Part shown: one piece after another, positions 25,756-36,217 of the stretch
How positions within the stretch are numbered: position 1 is the first letter of the stretch
Layout of the letters: every line of letters starts with the position of its first letter
Origin: Roseburia sp. 499
GTDB taxonomy: Bacteria; Bacillota; Clostridia; Lachnospirales; Lachnospiraceae
NCBI RefSeq assembly: GCF_001940225.2
Contig: NZ_CP135164.1
Coordinates: forward strand, 1,674,001-1,738,000
DNA: 64,000 bases
Direction of reading: 5' to 3'
Notes under the pieces: generated by a model
What the model was told of the DNA's origin: nothing
The model's input: only the letters and a program-made list of their open reading frames with translations
The model's database searches: none
Translations under genes and position numbers: made by a program

Positions 25756-28344
25756 TTATTTCTCCGGAATTCCACAAATTGTTTCTTCTTTTTCCTCATT
25801 ATGATAAAAAAGAATTCCCAAATCTCTGGTATCATATACATGGATAATTTCAGCAAGTTCCTGCATCTGTGGACTGATTTCTGCCATAATTTTAGAATAA
25901 CAGTTCCGGCTCTCGTCCAAAAGCATTGGATTCCAGATGCAAGTCTTTTCATTTTCATAAATGGCACCATAATAAATATCTGCTTCTACCAAATCCTGAA
26001 ACATATGACTACCAAAGGAAAGTTCCGGGCAATATCCTGCCTTCGAATAAGAAATCTCACAGATTCCCATAAAATTGCAAATATCCGCGAAAACAACAGG
26101 TACTCCCAATTCCGGGGAGGAAGTTCCGATTCGTCCCGGTGTCAACAGCAACAGATGCATTCCCTTTTCCTTATAATAACGATTCACTTCTCCTACCGCT
26201 CTTGCCACCAATGGCTTGGAGTAATATGGAAAAGTGTAATACGCCTGTGGATCAATATATACCACATGCGTAATTTCTTCCATTCTGGAATGTCCCATAG
26301 ATGCATTTTTTATATGAAACAATACGTTCTCCTTCTGCATCTTAGGCAATTCCTCTCTGATTTTATAATTATAATTTTTCCCAAGCTGTAACGGACGGCA
26401 TTGTAAAAGATTTATCACAAAATCCTCTTTTTCACCGAAATTCACCGTAAATTCAATATCTACCGGATACTCGTAATGCTCCTGTAAAATGCTTAAAATA
26501 CGCTTCATTGTATGAATTAACTTTTCGTTTCGGATAAATCCCTTACAGGTAATCAGATAAATATCACGACTCTGCCCACGTTCCCGGAACATACGCTCCA
26601 ATTCATAATCATGCTCTACCAGTCTGCTTTTTCCTGCCACTCCAAGATTTGTCAGTGTTTTTGTACTTAACTTTCCTTCTCCGGTGTCTAATACATCAAT
26701 ATTATGCTGGGAATACTTCTGCCTCTCCTCCGGCTTTTTCTTCAATGCCTCTTGGGCACAGGACAGACCTATGATACAAGGATAATCTCCATTGGTACGG
26801 TCTACTGCACGAGTACCTAATCCCATAACGACCCGAAGCATCCCTTCCTCCGGTTTCATATCGGAAGAAACTTTGTAGGAACTATAAGAATATCCTACCC
26901 CGGCAGCATCTGGCATAAAAAATCCGTCGTAAGAAGAACCGGAAACCCGCTGTACCAAAAGTGCCATCTGTTCATCCCGATCTGCAAGCCCCCGCTGTTT
27001 TCGATATTCCAGTGCAGAGTTATCCATGGTACTGGCATATACTGTCCGTACCGCATCCTCAAAAGCTTTCAGTCTCTCTTCTAACTCGCCCTGATTCACA
27101 CAGAATACAGACTCATATTTTCCTGCAAAGGCATTTCCAAATCCGTCCTCCAAAATACTACTGCTTCGAACAATAATTGGACTCTGCCCATAATACTCCA
27201 GCATCTGAATAAACTGTTCTTCAATATCCTTGGGAAAATTTCCGGTCCGCAATGCTTCCTGTAACTTTGGTGCAATAGAGAAATACTCTTCTTCGCTACG
27301 CTGCCGGATACGCATATTCCAGAATCCGTTGGCTACAATATAAGTATAAAAAACATCAGAACCAATATAGAAGGAATCATGTGGCTCCATGACAGCTCCG
27401 GCATTTTCCAGTTCTCGCTCTACCAGCTTTCGTGCCAGTAGCATTCCGCAAGCTTTTCCACCAATCATTCCGCTTCCAATCATTCTTGCCCTAATATGAA
27501 ATAAATCTTCAGGAGTAAATGCACTATATACCATTTCCCTCATTTTCTCATCTCTGGTCATCATGGTTTTGCACATAATCTGAAATGTATCACTACTCAA
27601 TTCAGAACGCTCATACTGAAGCTTTGCCAAATCAAAAAATCGGTCATAACTATCCTGACTATGCTGTGCATTGTAGCCATCCTTTCGATTCAAAACAGCA
27701 TAAAAGCGACTGGTACTGACACCATCCGTCAAGGGCTTAAAAATACCCTCTGCAGGTATATATGCATGTGGCAAAAACATAGTTGGAGAATAACGATTCC
27801 ACACTTTCAATGGATGTACATATAAACTCTTTTCATCAGAATATACGTCCAAAAAGAGCTGCGTGGTCTCTCTTATCTTTGCCACCGCCTGAAAAGAATG
27901 TCTTCCCCGTAAAATAGGAAAATATGCTACCGTGTCCAGTTGAAATAAGAAGGGACAGGTCACTCGGAAGAAATTTCCCATCATTAAATCCGTAGACCAC
28001 GCTACCTGCAATTCAGACAAACAGTCAAAAACATAAAAAGCATCTCTGCCCTCTTTTTCAATAATTCGGTGAATCTCAATAGTAAAAGTTTCAAACCGAT
28101 GAGACAGCTTTACCTGATACACCTTGATTCCATTTTCTTCTATAAGAATCGGTTCATGTGCTGCAAATCGTATGTAGATAATATTCCTGCCATCCTGCTT
28201 TGCCTGCTCTACATAAGGTTCCACAAAAGTTCGAAATTCTGATAAGTCTGACACCTGCCATACTACATTGTCTCCCAAGCGGATATTGTCAAATGCCTGA
28301 TCCATCTGTGGGATTCCTGAAAGTACTCTTTCAAAAGCTGCCAT
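25756..28344 (-). CDS. PEP/pyruvate-binding domain protein, function unknown
   Basis: An 862-residue cytoplasmic protein. An N-terminal region of about 280 residues has no named domain. The central part carries the PPDK/PEP-synthase N-terminal ATP-grasp fold, with IIVRSSSILEDGFG near residues 390-403 and the usual AGKYESVF that follows. The C-terminal part has no PEP-binding barrel. A segment near residue 735 (TPGRIGTSSPELGVPVVF) resembles the swivelling phosphohistidine domain but lacks the TSHAAI histidine. It therefore cannot be a standard PPDK or PEP synthase. It is monocistronic and divergent from the pot operon regulator. The function is unassigned. Confidence 0.75.
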   Translation of the reverse strand: MAAFERVLSGIPQMDQAFDNIRLGDNVVWQVSDLSEFRTFVEPYVEQAKQDGRNIIYIRFAAHEPILIEENGIKVYQVKLSHRFETFTIEIHRIIEKEGRDAFYVFDCLSELQVAWSTDLMMGNFFRVTCPFLFQLDTVAYFPILRGRHSFQAVAKIRETTQLFLDVYSDEKSLYVHPLKVWNRYSPTMFLPHAYIPAEGIFKPLTDGVSTSRFYAVLNRKDGYNAQHSQDSYDRFFDLAKLQYERSELSSDTFQIMCKTMMTRDEKMREMVYSAFTPEDLFHIRARMIGSGMIGGKACGMLLARKLVERELENAGAVMEPHDSFYIGSDVFYTYIVANGFWNMRIRQRSEEEYFSIAPKLQEALRTGNFPKDIEEQFIQMLEYYGQSPIIVRSSSILEDGFGNAFAGKYESVFCVNQGELEERLKAFEDAVRTVYASTMDNSALEYRKQRGLADRDEQMALLVQRVSGSSYDGFFMPDAAGVGYSYSSYKVSSDMKPEEGMLRVVMGLGTRAVDRTNGDYPCIIGLSCAQEALKKKPEERQKYSQHNIDVLDTGEGKLSTKTLTNLGVAGKSRLVEHDYELERMFRERGQSRDIYLITCKGFIRNEKLIHTMKRILSILQEHYEYPVDIEFTVNFGEKEDFVINLLQCRPLQLGKNYNYKIREELPKMQKENVLFHIKNASMGHSRMEEITHVVYIDPQAYYTFPYYSKPLVARAVGEVNRYYKEKGMHLLLLTPGRIGTSSPELGVPVVFADICNFMGICEISYSKAGYCPELSFGSHMFQDLVEADIYYGAIYENEKTCIWNPMLLDESRNCYSKIMAEISPQMQELAEIIHVYDTRDLGILFYHNEEKEETICGIPEK

Positions 28345-28372
28345 AATTTTCCCTCCTTTTTCCCTTTTTTAC

Positions 28373-28401
28373 AGTATACCACTTTTTACATGAATTCTAT
28401 T
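28373..28401 (-). promoter_or_regulatory. Probable promoter of the PEP/pyruvate-domain gene
   Basis: Minus-strand TGGTATACT gives an extended -10 (28373-28378), about 25 bases before the GGAGG of the gene; no good -35 is seen. Confidence 0.4.
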
Positions 28402-28427
28402 GACTTTTTCTATTTTCTGTCTATAAT
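28400..28427 (+). promoter_or_regulatory. Promoter of the regulator-potABCD operon
   Basis: Plus-strand TTGACT (28400-28405), 16-base spacer, TATAAT (28422-28427), giving a leader of about 70 bases before the regulator ATG. Confidence 0.65.
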
Positions 28428-28503
28428 ATATCTTACTTTGTTTATTATTATTAAACATAAAATATATTATCAGTTTTAGTTGTGACAGAAAGGATGACAA
28501 AAG

Positions 28504-29043
28504 ATGGATATCGGACACCGTATGAAGGAGTTGCGTATTCAGTATGGTCTCACCCAGCAGGAACTGGCAGACCGTAGTGAGCTTTCCAAGGGCTTTATCT
28601 CCCAATTGGAACGGAATCTTACCTCTCCTTCCATCAGTACTTTACTGGACATTATCCAATGTCTCGGCACTACTCCTGCTGAATTTTTTACCGATGAAGA
28701 ACCGGAACAATTGGTATTCAAGCAGGAAGACTATTTTGAAAAAGAAAACGAAGAATTGCACAGTAGCATGAAATGGCTGGTTCCCAATGCTCAGAAAAAT
28801 GCCATGGAACCGGTACTTATGACTTTGCATCCCGGTGGAACTTCTGATGTCCATCTTCCACACGAAGCAGAGGAATTTGGCTATGTATTAAAGGGAACTA
28901 TAAAACTTTATCACGGTTCTCGCTCTACTACGTTAAAAGCAGGCGAAAGCTTTTATTTTAAAGCAGGAAAAAAACACTATATCGAAAACTACGGCAACAG
29001 GGAGGCCACTGTCCTGTGGATTACTACTCCCCCAAGCTTTTAG
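28504..29043 (+). CDS. HTH-XRE/cupin transcriptional regulator of polyamine uptake
   Basis: A 179-residue regulator. An N-terminal XRE-type HTH ([20 protein letters not shown]...[11 protein letters not shown]) occupies residues 8-65. A C-terminal cupin ([47 protein letters not shown]) carries the histidine-rich barrel motifs at about residues 100-170. The pair is typical of PuuR-like regulators. It lies 10 bases upstream of potA and is co-directional, so it probably controls the operon in response to a polyamine or related ligand. The effector is not known. Confidence 0.85.
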   Translation: MDIGHRMKELRIQYGLTQQELADRSELSKGFISQLERNLTSPSISTLLDIIQCLGTTPAEFFTDEEPEQLVFKQEDYFEKENEELHSSMKWLVPNAQKNAMEPVLMTLHPGGTSDVHLPHEAEEFGYVLKGTIKLYHGSRSTTLKAGESFYFKAGKKHYIENYGNREATVLWITTPPSF

Positions 29044-29053
29044 GAGGACTATC

Positions 29054-30127
29054 ATGAGTAAAAAACTAATTGACTTACAGCATATTACAAAATCCTATGA
29101 CGGACAGATGGTTTTGGACGATTTGAATCTATATATTCGCGAAAATGAATTTCTTACCCTTCTTGGTCCCTCTGGTTGCGGAAAGACCACTACTTTGCGC
29201 TTAATCGGAGGATTTGAGTCCCCTGACAACGGTAAGGTTATTTTTGATGGAAAGGATATTACGAATCTTGCACCCAATGAACGTCAGCTCAATACCGTAT
29301 TTCAGCGCTATGCTCTCTTTCCACATATGACCATTGCTGAAAATATCGCCTTTGGTTTAAAGATTAAGAAAAAGAGTAAGGCTTATATCAATGATAAAAT
29401 CAAATACGCTCTGAAGTTGGTGAACCTGGATGGTTTTGAAAAACGAAGCATTGACTCCTTAAGCGGTGGTCAGCAACAGCGTATCGCCATAGCTCGCGCT
29501 ATCGTAAACGAACCTAAGGTACTGCTTCTGGATGAACCGCTTGGTGCTTTGGACTTAAAGCTTCGTCAAGACATGCAGTACGAGCTGATTCGTCTGAAAA
29601 ACGAACTGGGCATTACCTTTGTCTATGTTACCCACGACCAAGAAGAAGCACTTACCATGTCTGACACTATCGTGGTTATGAATCAGGGATATATTCAGCA
29701 GATTGGTACACCGGAAGATATTTACAACGAGCCTTGTAATGCTTTTGTAGCAGACTTTATCGGAGACAGTAATATTATTGACGGTATCATGTTGGAGGAT
29801 AAATTAGTAAAAGTGCTGGATGCGAAACTGCCTTGTGTCGATGAAGGTTTCGGCACCAACACCCCGGTAGACGTAGTGATTCGTCCGGAGGATGTAGAAC
29901 TGGTTGCTCCGGAACAGGGAAGTCTGAATGGGGAAGTAACCTCCCTCATTTTCAAGGGCGTACACTGGGAAATCGAGGTACTTGCCAATGGTTATGAATG
30001 GCTGGTACACACTACCCAGATGCATCCGGTAGGTTCTAAGGTAGGTATTAAAATTGATCCATTTAATATTCAGATTATGAATAAACCGGAATCCAGTGAC
30101 GAAAAGGCGGTGGAATTAGATGCGTAA
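29054..30127 (+). CDS. potA: Spermidine/putrescine ABC transporter ATPase
   Basis: A 357-residue ATPase of the polyamine importer. Walker [10 protein letters not shown] lies near residue 38, LSGGQQQR near 137, and Walker [12 protein letters not shown] near 157. A C-terminal TOBE-like domain (after about residue 235) is usual for PotA/MalK-type subunits. GGAGG precedes the ATG. Its last codons overlap potB by eight bases. The permease and binding-protein genes follow in order, making a complete importer. Confidence 0.93.
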   Translation: MSKKLIDLQHITKSYDGQMVLDDLNLYIRENEFLTLLGPSGCGKTTTLRLIGGFESPDNGKVIFDGKDITNLAPNERQLNTVFQRYALFPHMTIAENIAFGLKIKKKSKAYINDKIKYALKLVNLDGFEKRSIDSLSGGQQQRIAIARAIVNEPKVLLLDEPLGALDLKLRQDMQYELIRLKNELGITFVYVTHDQEEALTMSDTIVVMNQGYIQQIGTPEDIYNEPCNAFVADFIGDSNIIDGIMLEDKLVKVLDAKLPCVDEGFGTNTPVDVVIRPEDVELVAPEQGSLNGEVTSLIFKGVHWEIEVLANGYEWLVHTTQMHPVGSKVGIKIDPFNIQIMNKPESSDEKAVELDA

Positions 30128-30941
30128 CTTAAAACGCCAGCTTCTTGCTGGACCTTATATGATATGGATTGTGGGATTCATTCTGTTGCCGGTAGTTATG
30201 ATTCTTTACTACGCTTTTACTACCTCCAGCGGTTCCTTTACCATGTCCAATGTACTAACAATTACACACCCTATCTTTTTTAAAGCATTATTGTTCTCTC
30301 TAAAGATTGCACTCATCTGTACCGCAATCTGTTTGATTCTGGCATATCCACTTGCCATGATACTGAACAATATGAAAGGCAAACATCAGGGATTTATCGT
30401 ATTTATCTTTATCCTCCCTATGTGGATGAACTTTATGCTGCGCATCCTTGCATGGAAAATGCTGTTATCCAATAACGGTATCATCAATACTGTATTAGAC
30501 TTCTTTGGACTACCGGAGCTTCATATTATGAACACACCTGCTGCGGTAATTCTCTGCATGGTCTACGATTTTCTTCCCTTTATGGTGCTGCCTATTTACA
30601 ATGCATTGGCACACATCAACCGGGATGTTATCGAAGCTGCCAGAGACCTTGGTGCCGGAAGCATTAAGATTTTTTTCAAAATCATTGTTCCATTAAGTTT
30701 GTCCGGTGTCATCAGCGGCATTATTATGGTCTTTGTCCCTGCACTGACCTCTTTTGCCATCTCCGACCTTCTTGGAGGTGGAAAAGTATTGTTAATCGGA
30801 AATATTATTGAACAGGCATTTACTCAGGACTACAACTGGAATCTTGGCTCCGGCCTTTCCTTTGTACTTATGATATTTGTCCTAGTCAGCATGGCTCTTG
30901 TAAATTCTCGCGACACGGAAGGAGGCGCTAACGTATGGTAA
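30120..30941 (+). CDS. potB: Spermidine/putrescine ABC transporter permease
   Basis: A 273-residue permease with about six membrane segments. The cytoplasmic loop [20 protein letters not shown] near residue 177 is the EAA motif that docks to PotA. An N-terminal [15 protein letters not shown] helix is typical of the PotB family. It starts within the last codons of potA and ends seven bases inside potC, so the three genes are translationally coupled. Confidence 0.92.
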   Translation: MRNLKRQLLAGPYMIWIVGFILLPVVMILYYAFTTSSGSFTMSNVLTITHPIFFKALLFSLKIALICTAICLILAYPLAMILNNMKGKHQGFIVFIFILPMWMNFMLRILAWKMLLSNNGIINTVLDFFGLPELHIMNTPAAVILCMVYDFLPFMVLPIYNALAHINRDVIEAARDLGAGSIKIFFKIIVPLSLSGVISGIIMVFVPALTSFAISDLLGGGKVLLIGNIIEQAFTQDYNWNLGSGLSFVLMIFVLVSMALVNSRDTEGGANVW

Positions 30942-31717
30942 AAAAATCTGCAGAACGAATCTATCTTGGACTAATTTTTTTATTCCTATATCTGCCCATT
31001 TTAGTTTTAATTGTGCTTTCTTTTAATAACTCTAAGTCAAAGGTACACTGGGGCGGCTTTACTTTGAAATGGTACAAGAAAATGGTTTCCAGTCCTTCTA
31101 TTATGGAAGCTTTCTGGACTACTATCATCATTTCGCTTGCTTCTGCCCTGATTGCCACTTTGCTTGGCACATTGGCTGCCCTTGGTATTGATGCTATGAA
31201 AAAGAGAAATCAAACCATTATGCTTGGAGCTACCAATATTCCTATGCTAAATGCAGATATTGTGACAGGTATTTCCACGATGCTCCTGTTCGTAAGATTT
31301 ACGCGTCTTGGCATGAGCACCGTATTGATTGCACATATTACATTTAATATTCCTTATGTTATTTTAAATGTACTGCCAAGACTTCGCCAGTCCAGCAAAT
31401 ACACATATGAAGCGGCTCTGGACCTTGGTGCTACACCTTTATATGCCTTTTTTAAGATTACCTGGCCTCAGCTCCGCCCGGGAGTGTTGTCTGGATTTTT
31501 AATGGCAATGACCATGTCTCTGGATGACTTCTCCATCACTTATTTTACTAAGGGCGCCGGAATCAATACCTTATCAACCATGATTTATACCAACATGCGA
31601 AAAGGCATCAATCCTGAAATGTATGCCTTGTCTACGATTTTATTTATGGCTGCATTGATTCTTCTGCTTATGATGAACTTCGGTCCTTCTGCCAGAAAAG
31701 AAAAGGCAACTCACTAA
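30935..31717 (+). CDS. potC: Spermidine/putrescine ABC transporter permease
   Basis: A 260-residue second permease. The EAA loop is YEAALDLGATPLYAFFKITWP near residue 157. The N-terminal helix is followed by the characteristic WGGFTLKWYKKM segment that recurs in PotC/PotI proteins. Six membrane segments are apparent. The GGAGG of the overlap lies within the potB 3' end. Confidence 0.92.
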   Translation: MVKKSAERIYLGLIFLFLYLPILVLIVLSFNNSKSKVHWGGFTLKWYKKMVSSPSIMEAFWTTIIISLASALIATLLGTLAALGIDAMKKRNQTIMLGATNIPMLNADIVTGISTMLLFVRFTRLGMSTVLIAHITFNIPYVILNVLPRLRQSSKYTYEAALDLGATPLYAFFKITWPQLRPGVLSGFLMAMTMSLDDFSITYFTKGAGINTLSTMIYTNMRKGINPEMYALSTILFMAALILLLMMNFGPSARKEKATH

Positions 31718-31739
31718 AAATATAAGGAGCATTGACCTC

Positions 31740-32798
31740 ATGAAAAAGAAACTAATATTTATCCTTTGTAGCATTACCGCTGCCGCACTTTTCAGCGGAT
31801 GCGGTTCGAAGAAATCAGAAAATACACTGACCATATTAAATTATGGAAAATATATTGAACCGGAAGTCATTGAAATGTTTGAAGAAGAAACCGGTATTAA
31901 AGTAGACTATGAAGAATACATCACACCCGAAAATATGTATACCAAATACAAAGCAGGTGCTATTGACTACGATTTAATTTGTACTTCCGACTATATGGTA
32001 GAAAAGTTAATCAACGAGGGACAGGTTCTGGAAATGAACTATGACAATATTCCTCTTGCACAAAATCTGGATAAGACTTACTTTGACTTCTCTAAGTCCT
32101 TTGATCCAGAGAACAAATACTCCCTTCCCTACTTCTTCGGAACGGTAGGAATCCTTTACAATAAGGAAATGGTGGATGAATCTAAGGTAGATTCCTGGGA
32201 TATTCTATGGGACAAAGACTACGATGGACAAATTATTATGCCGGATTCTGTCCGTGATGCCTTCATGGTAGCCTTAAAACGTTTGGGATATTCCCTCAAC
32301 ACGGCTGATGAAACAGAACTTCGTGAAGCACAACAACTACTTCTGGACCAGAAATCCATGATTTACTCTTATTTGGTAGACGAAGCTCAGGACGAAATGA
32401 TTGCAGAAAATGCCGCTATGGCGGTAGTTTACTCCGGAGAAGCCGGATTTGCCATGGAGTTCAACGAAAACCTTGCCTTTTCTGTTCCAAAAGAAGGCTC
32501 TAATATGTGGATTGACTCCTGGTTTATTCCCAAAACATGCACGAATCAGGAAAATGCAGAAAAGTTCTTAAACTTCTTATGCCGGGAAGATATTGCTATG
32601 ATGAATTTTGACTACGTTTACTACGCAACACCAAATACAAAGGTAGTAGAACAGTTAGATACCGAATTACAGGAAAACACCACCATCTTTCCACCAAAGG
32701 AAATCCTTGACAACTGTGAGGTACTGAAATCACTAGATGATGATACCACTACCCTTTACAGTGAGCTCTGGTTGGAATTAAAAGCCTATTCCGAGTAG
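31740..32798 (+). CDS. potD: Spermidine/putrescine-binding lipoprotein
   Basis: A 352-residue extracellular solute-binding lipoprotein. The signal peptide ends in the lipobox LFSGC with the lipidated Cys at residue 21. The mature part starts KSENTLTILNYGKYI, and the polyamine-binding family features follow: EEETGIKVDYEEY, TSDYMV and YFFGTVGILYN. It captures putrescine or spermidine for PotABC. An AAGGAG supports the start. A terminator follows 71 bases later. Confidence 0.92.
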   Translation: MKKKLIFILCSITAAALFSGCGSKKSENTLTILNYGKYIEPEVIEMFEEETGIKVDYEEYITPENMYTKYKAGAIDYDLICTSDYMVEKLINEGQVLEMNYDNIPLAQNLDKTYFDFSKSFDPENKYSLPYFFGTVGILYNKEMVDESKVDSWDILWDKDYDGQIIMPDSVRDAFMVALKRLGYSLNTADETELREAQQLLLDQKSMIYSYLVDEAQDEMIAENAAMAVVYSGEAGFAMEFNENLAFSVPKEGSNMWIDSWFIPKTCTNQENAEKFLNFLCREDIAMMNFDYVYYATPNTKVVEQLDTELQENTTIFPPKEILDNCEVLKSLDDDTTTLYSELWLELKAYSE

Positions 32799-32869
32799 TG
32801 CATATTCAGTATGCAAATATCATATTTTTCCTTTTTTACTTGTATTCTTTCAATATTCATGGTAAATTA

Positions 32870-32897
32870 AGCCCACATAGTCCTTGTGGGCTTTTTT
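32870..32897 (+). terminator. Intrinsic terminator of the pot operon
   Basis: Stem AGCCCACA (32870-32877) pairs with TGTGGGCT (32885-32892), followed by TTTTTT. It lies 31 bases before the next gene's start. Confidence 0.9.
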
Positions 32898-32928
32898 CCT
32901 GCTTTGCCAGCACAGCGCAGGAGGTCTT

Positions 32929-33843
32929 ATGACATACGAAGTATTTAAACATCATTTATTAGATAAATTAAAGGAAAAATTTCCTTCCGGCACATCTATT
33001 ACGATTCACCAGATTCCCCATAATAACAATCAGTTAGAAGATGCACTAACAATTTTAGAACCGGAACTTAATATCTCACCTACGATTTATCTAAAGTCCT
33101 ATTTTCAACAGATAGAAAGAGGATTTCCTATTTCTTCTGTCATTTCAGAGATTTACAGTTATTATCAGGAACATCGTGTCACTCATAATATCGATACGTC
33201 CTTTTTTACCTGTTTTGACAATATTCGTTCCCGTATTGTCTACAAATTAGTTCATCAGGAAAAAAATAAGGAACTCCTAAAAGAAGTTCCCTGGATTCCC
33301 TATTTGGATCTTGCTATTGTATTCTACTGTCTTTTATCCAAATCTCCTACGGAAAACGCTTCCGTATTGATTCGAAATGAACATCTTTCTTATTGGAATG
33401 TCACCGTACACGACCTGTTCACCCTAGCACAAAAGAATACACCATTTCTTTTAAGTTCCTGCTGTGACTCCCTTGCAGAATTACTGCTTCCGGCATTAGA
33501 ACAACTTCCACTTCAAGAACAAAAGAACACCAAACATGCCTTTTCTTCTACTTCTGCAGTTCCCATGTATGTACTCACCAACCAGCAACGCTTTCTGGGG
33601 GCTTGCTGCATCCTTTACGATAATGTCCTAAAGGAAATTGCAGACCGCTTGGACTGCGACTTATATATTCTTCCAAGTAGCATCCATGAAGTAATTTTAA
33701 TGCCAACTACAGTAACAGAATCTGCATTGGCATTATCCCAAATGGTATGTGACATCAATCAATCCGAAGTTGCCATAGAAGAGGTTTTATCGGACCATAT
33801 CTACTATTACCATCGCAACACAGATAGCATTACCATGCAATAA
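32929..33843 (+). CDS. DUF5688 family protein
   Basis: A 304-residue protein beginning MTYEVFKHHLLDKLKEKFPSG. The start at 32929 has CAGGAGG seven bases upstream; an in-frame extension of 15 codons overlaps the terminator and is rejected. The N-terminal ISPTIYLKSYFQQIERG pattern recurs in this clostridial family, which is of unknown function. No membrane segment or catalytic motif is evident. It ends three bases from the convergent glgA stop. Confidence 0.7.
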   Translation: MTYEVFKHHLLDKLKEKFPSGTSITIHQIPHNNNQLEDALTILEPELNISPTIYLKSYFQQIERGFPISSVISEIYSYYQEHRVTHNIDTSFFTCFDNIRSRIVYKLVHQEKNKELLKEVPWIPYLDLAIVFYCLLSKSPTENASVLIRNEHLSYWNVTVHDLFTLAQKNTPFLLSSCCDSLAELLLPALEQLPLQEQKNTKHAFSSTSAVPMYVLTNQQRFLGACCILYDNVLKEIADRLDCDLYILPSSIHEVILMPTTVTESALALSQMVCDINQSEVAIEEVLSDHIYYYHRNTDSITMQ

Positions 33844-33846
33844 TTT

Positions 33847-35286
33847 TTAATCAGTAAGCTTTGCATAGAGATTTTCATACTTTTTCGTTACACTCTGCCA
33901 GGAACTGTCCCGCTTCATGCAGCGTTTCATCATAGCACGCCATGCTTTGGGCTGTTCCTGGTAGATTTTAAGGGCATATCGAATAATATACAACATTTCG
34001 CCCGCATTGTAATTGCGAAATCCAAAACCGTTTCCCGTTTGCCAGATTTCATTGTAAGGCTCAACCGTATCCTTAAGTCCCCCGGTTTCCCTTACAATAG
34101 GCACCGTTCCATAACGCATACTGATTAACTGACTTAATCCACATGGTTCAAACTGGGATGGCATCAAGAACATATCTGCACCTGCATAAATTCGATGAGC
34201 CTTATCTTCACTATATCCAATATTTGCAGATACCCGGTCTGGGTATTTCTGTGCAAACCAGGAAAAGTCATGCTGAAACCGCTCTTCTCCGGTTCCAAGT
34301 ACTACCACCTGTACATGTTCTGTTTGAAGTAGTTCTTCCATCACCGACACCACCAGTTCAAATCCTTTCTGCTGCGTCAGTCTGGATACGATGGCGATAA
34401 GACAAGCCTTACTATCCTGCTTCAATCCCATCTCCTTCTGCAAAGCCTTTTTGTCCTTCTTTTTCTCTGCTATATTCCCTACTCCAAACGGATATGGTAT
34501 ATTCTTATCTATCTTTGGATTATACTCCTCTTCATCAATTCCATTGGTAATTCCCAAAAGCTTTTCGGAAACCTCACGCATCACACCCTCCAGTCCCTCA
34601 CCGCCTTCCGGTGTTTGTATCTCTCTTGCATAGGTTTCACTCACTGTAGTGACCTGATCCGCATAGAGAATTCCGGCCTTTAAAAAATTACTTTCTCCAT
34701 AAGCTTCCATAGCTCCATAGCGATATTTTTCCGGAATATCTCTGCAATTTTCAATATCGTCAATTCGCCATCTTCCCTGAAACTTCTGGTTATGTATGGT
34801 AAGAATTGTCTTTATATTACTGTAAAAAGCGTTTTCATTGTAAAATACCTTTAGAAACAACGGAAGTAACCCAGTCTGCCAGTCATGGCAATGAATCACA
34901 TCCGGACAGTAATCCATTTGTGGTAATGCTGCCAATACTGCTCTGGAAAAAAATGCAAATTTGTTCACATCTTCGTAAATCTGATTGTAAGGTGCATTTC
35001 CTGCAAAATAATACTCATTGTCAATAAAGTAATACGTAATACCAGATTCTTTCATCTTATAGATTCCGATATATTCTTGCTCCCTTGGCATATCTTCATA
35101 GAAATGTGTCACTTTCTTCATTTTCTTGCGATACCGCTCCGGTATACACTGATAAAGAGGCATCATGATACTCACCTCATACAATGACTTATCTATATAC
35201 TTTGGCAATGCTCCCACCACATCTGCCAATCCACCTGTCTTTATAAATGGATTTCCTTCTGATGCTGCAAAAAGTATCTTCTTCAT
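33847..35286 (-). CDS. glgA: Glycogen synthase (ADP-glucose dependent)
   Basis: A 479-residue GT5 glycosyltransferase that extends alpha-1,4-glucan. The N-terminal ADP-glucose binding motif KTGGLADVVG begins at residue 16 (KTGGL). The C-terminal domain carries EPCGLSQLISMRYGTVPIVRETGGLKDTV, the nucleotide-sugar site. The length fits the family. None of the other glycogen genes (glgC, glgB, glgP) is near, so it is an isolated member of the pathway here. It lies 20 bases downstream of spo0A. Confidence 0.94.
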   Translation of the reverse strand: MKKILFAASEGNPFIKTGGLADVVGALPKYIDKSLYEVSIMMPLYQCIPERYRKKMKKVTHFYEDMPREQEYIGIYKMKESGITYYFIDNEYYFAGNAPYNQIYEDVNKFAFFSRAVLAALPQMDYCPDVIHCHDWQTGLLPLFLKVFYNENAFYSNIKTILTIHNQKFQGRWRIDDIENCRDIPEKYRYGAMEAYGESNFLKAGILYADQVTTVSETYAREIQTPEGGEGLEGVMREVSEKLLGITNGIDEEEYNPKIDKNIPYPFGVGNIAEKKKDKKALQKEMGLKQDSKACLIAIVSRLTQQKGFELVVSVMEELLQTEHVQVVVLGTGEERFQHDFSWFAQKYPDRVSANIGYSEDKAHRIYAGADMFLMPSQFEPCGLSQLISMRYGTVPIVRETGGLKDTVEPYNEIWQTGNGFGFRNYNAGEMLYIIRYALKIYQEQPKAWRAMMKRCMKRDSSWQSVTKKYENLYAKLTD

Positions 35287-35306
35287 TTGAACCCTCCGGT
35301 TAGTAA

Positions 35307-36107
35307 TTATTTTCCTATCTTATATTCTAACCGAATTTTGTCTGCAATTAAAGCTATAAATTCTGAATTTGTTGGTTTTCCTTTTCCATTATGTATGGTA
35401 TACCCAAACAATTCATCTATAGTATCCATCTTTCCCCTACTCCATGCCACTTCAATTGCATGCCGAATCGCACGTTCCACGCGGCTTGGAGTTGTTTGAA
35501 ACTTCTTTGCAATACTTGGATACAAAATTTTGGTGATGGAGTTAAGCATTTCCATATCGGTCACAGACATCATTATTGCCTCCCGAAGATACTGATAACC
35601 TTTAATATGTGCCGGTACTCCGATTTCATGAATAATATTAGTTACATCATTCTCCAAATTCCGTTCTTCCAGTTTTTCCTTTTTCTCATAAGGATTTACT
35701 TTTCTAATCTCTGCATTTTTACGTTTTTCGCTGTCTCGCACATGCTTGATGCGATTAATCACCACATCGCTGTCAAAAGGCTTCATAATATAGTAATCTG
35801 CACCCAAATCAAAGGCATCTTCTGTAATTTTTTCCTGCCCAATGGCACTTATCATGATGAATGCCGGATGCTTTTTTATATTTCTGTCATTTTTTATCTT
35901 ATCCATTACTGCTAAACCATCTAGCTTAGGCATAACAATATCCAACAGAACTACATCCGGTTCCTTCTTTTTTATCATTTCATATGCTTCTTCTCCGTCT
36001 TTCGCGGTTCCCACCACATGAAATTCTTCATCACTTCTTACAATATCCCCTAATACTTGCAGCATTCTTTCATTATCATCTGCAATTGCTACATTTAATT
36101 TTTCCAC
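35307..36107 (-). CDS. spo0A: Sporulation master regulator Spo0A
   Basis: A 266-residue response regulator. The receiver domain has the acidic pair Asp10-Asp11, phosphoacceptor Asp56 and Lys109. The C-terminal DNA-binding domain begins near residue 150 and contains [12 protein letters not shown] and the diagnostic [18 protein letters not shown]. Phosphorylated Spo0A starts sporulation and binds 0A boxes. Here the usual partner spoIVB is separated from it by about 1.9 kb of decayed genes. Two 0A-like boxes lie in its upstream region. Confidence 0.96.
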   Translation of the reverse strand: MEKLNVAIADDNERMLQVLGDIVRSDEEFHVVGTAKDGEEAYEMIKKKEPDVVLLDIVMPKLDGLAVMDKIKNDRNIKKHPAFIMISAIGQEKITEDAFDLGADYYIMKPFDSDVVINRIKHVRDSEKRKNAEIRKVNPYEKKEKLEERNLENDVTNIIHEIGVPAHIKGYQYLREAIMMSVTDMEMLNSITKILYPSIAKKFQTTPSRVERAIRHAIEVAWSRGKMDTIDELFGYTIHNGKGKPTNSEFIALIADKIRLEYKIGK

Positions 36108-36162
36108 GTCATATCCTCCTGTTGCTTTTCATTATAAAACCTCGCAAAACGAGACTATTTGT

Positions 36163-36191
36163 ATTATAGCCGTCTTAAGATTTTACTTCAA
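36163..36191 (-). promoter_or_regulatory. Promoter of spo0A
   Basis: Minus-strand TTGAAG (36186-36191), 17-base spacer, TATAAT (36163-36168). A short stem CTCG-TTTTG-CGAG follows in the leader. Confidence 0.7.
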
Positions 36192-36210
36192 CGAAAAGAT
36201 TTCTCACAAT

Positions 36211-36217
36211 TTCGACA
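36211..36217 (-). promoter_or_regulatory. 0A box upstream of spo0A
   Basis: TGTCGAA on the minus strand, a perfect match to the 0A box, about 20 bases upstream of the -35. A second perfect copy is at 36317-36323 on the plus strand, with a near match TGTCGGC ten bases further on. They suggest autoregulation. Confidence 0.55.
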
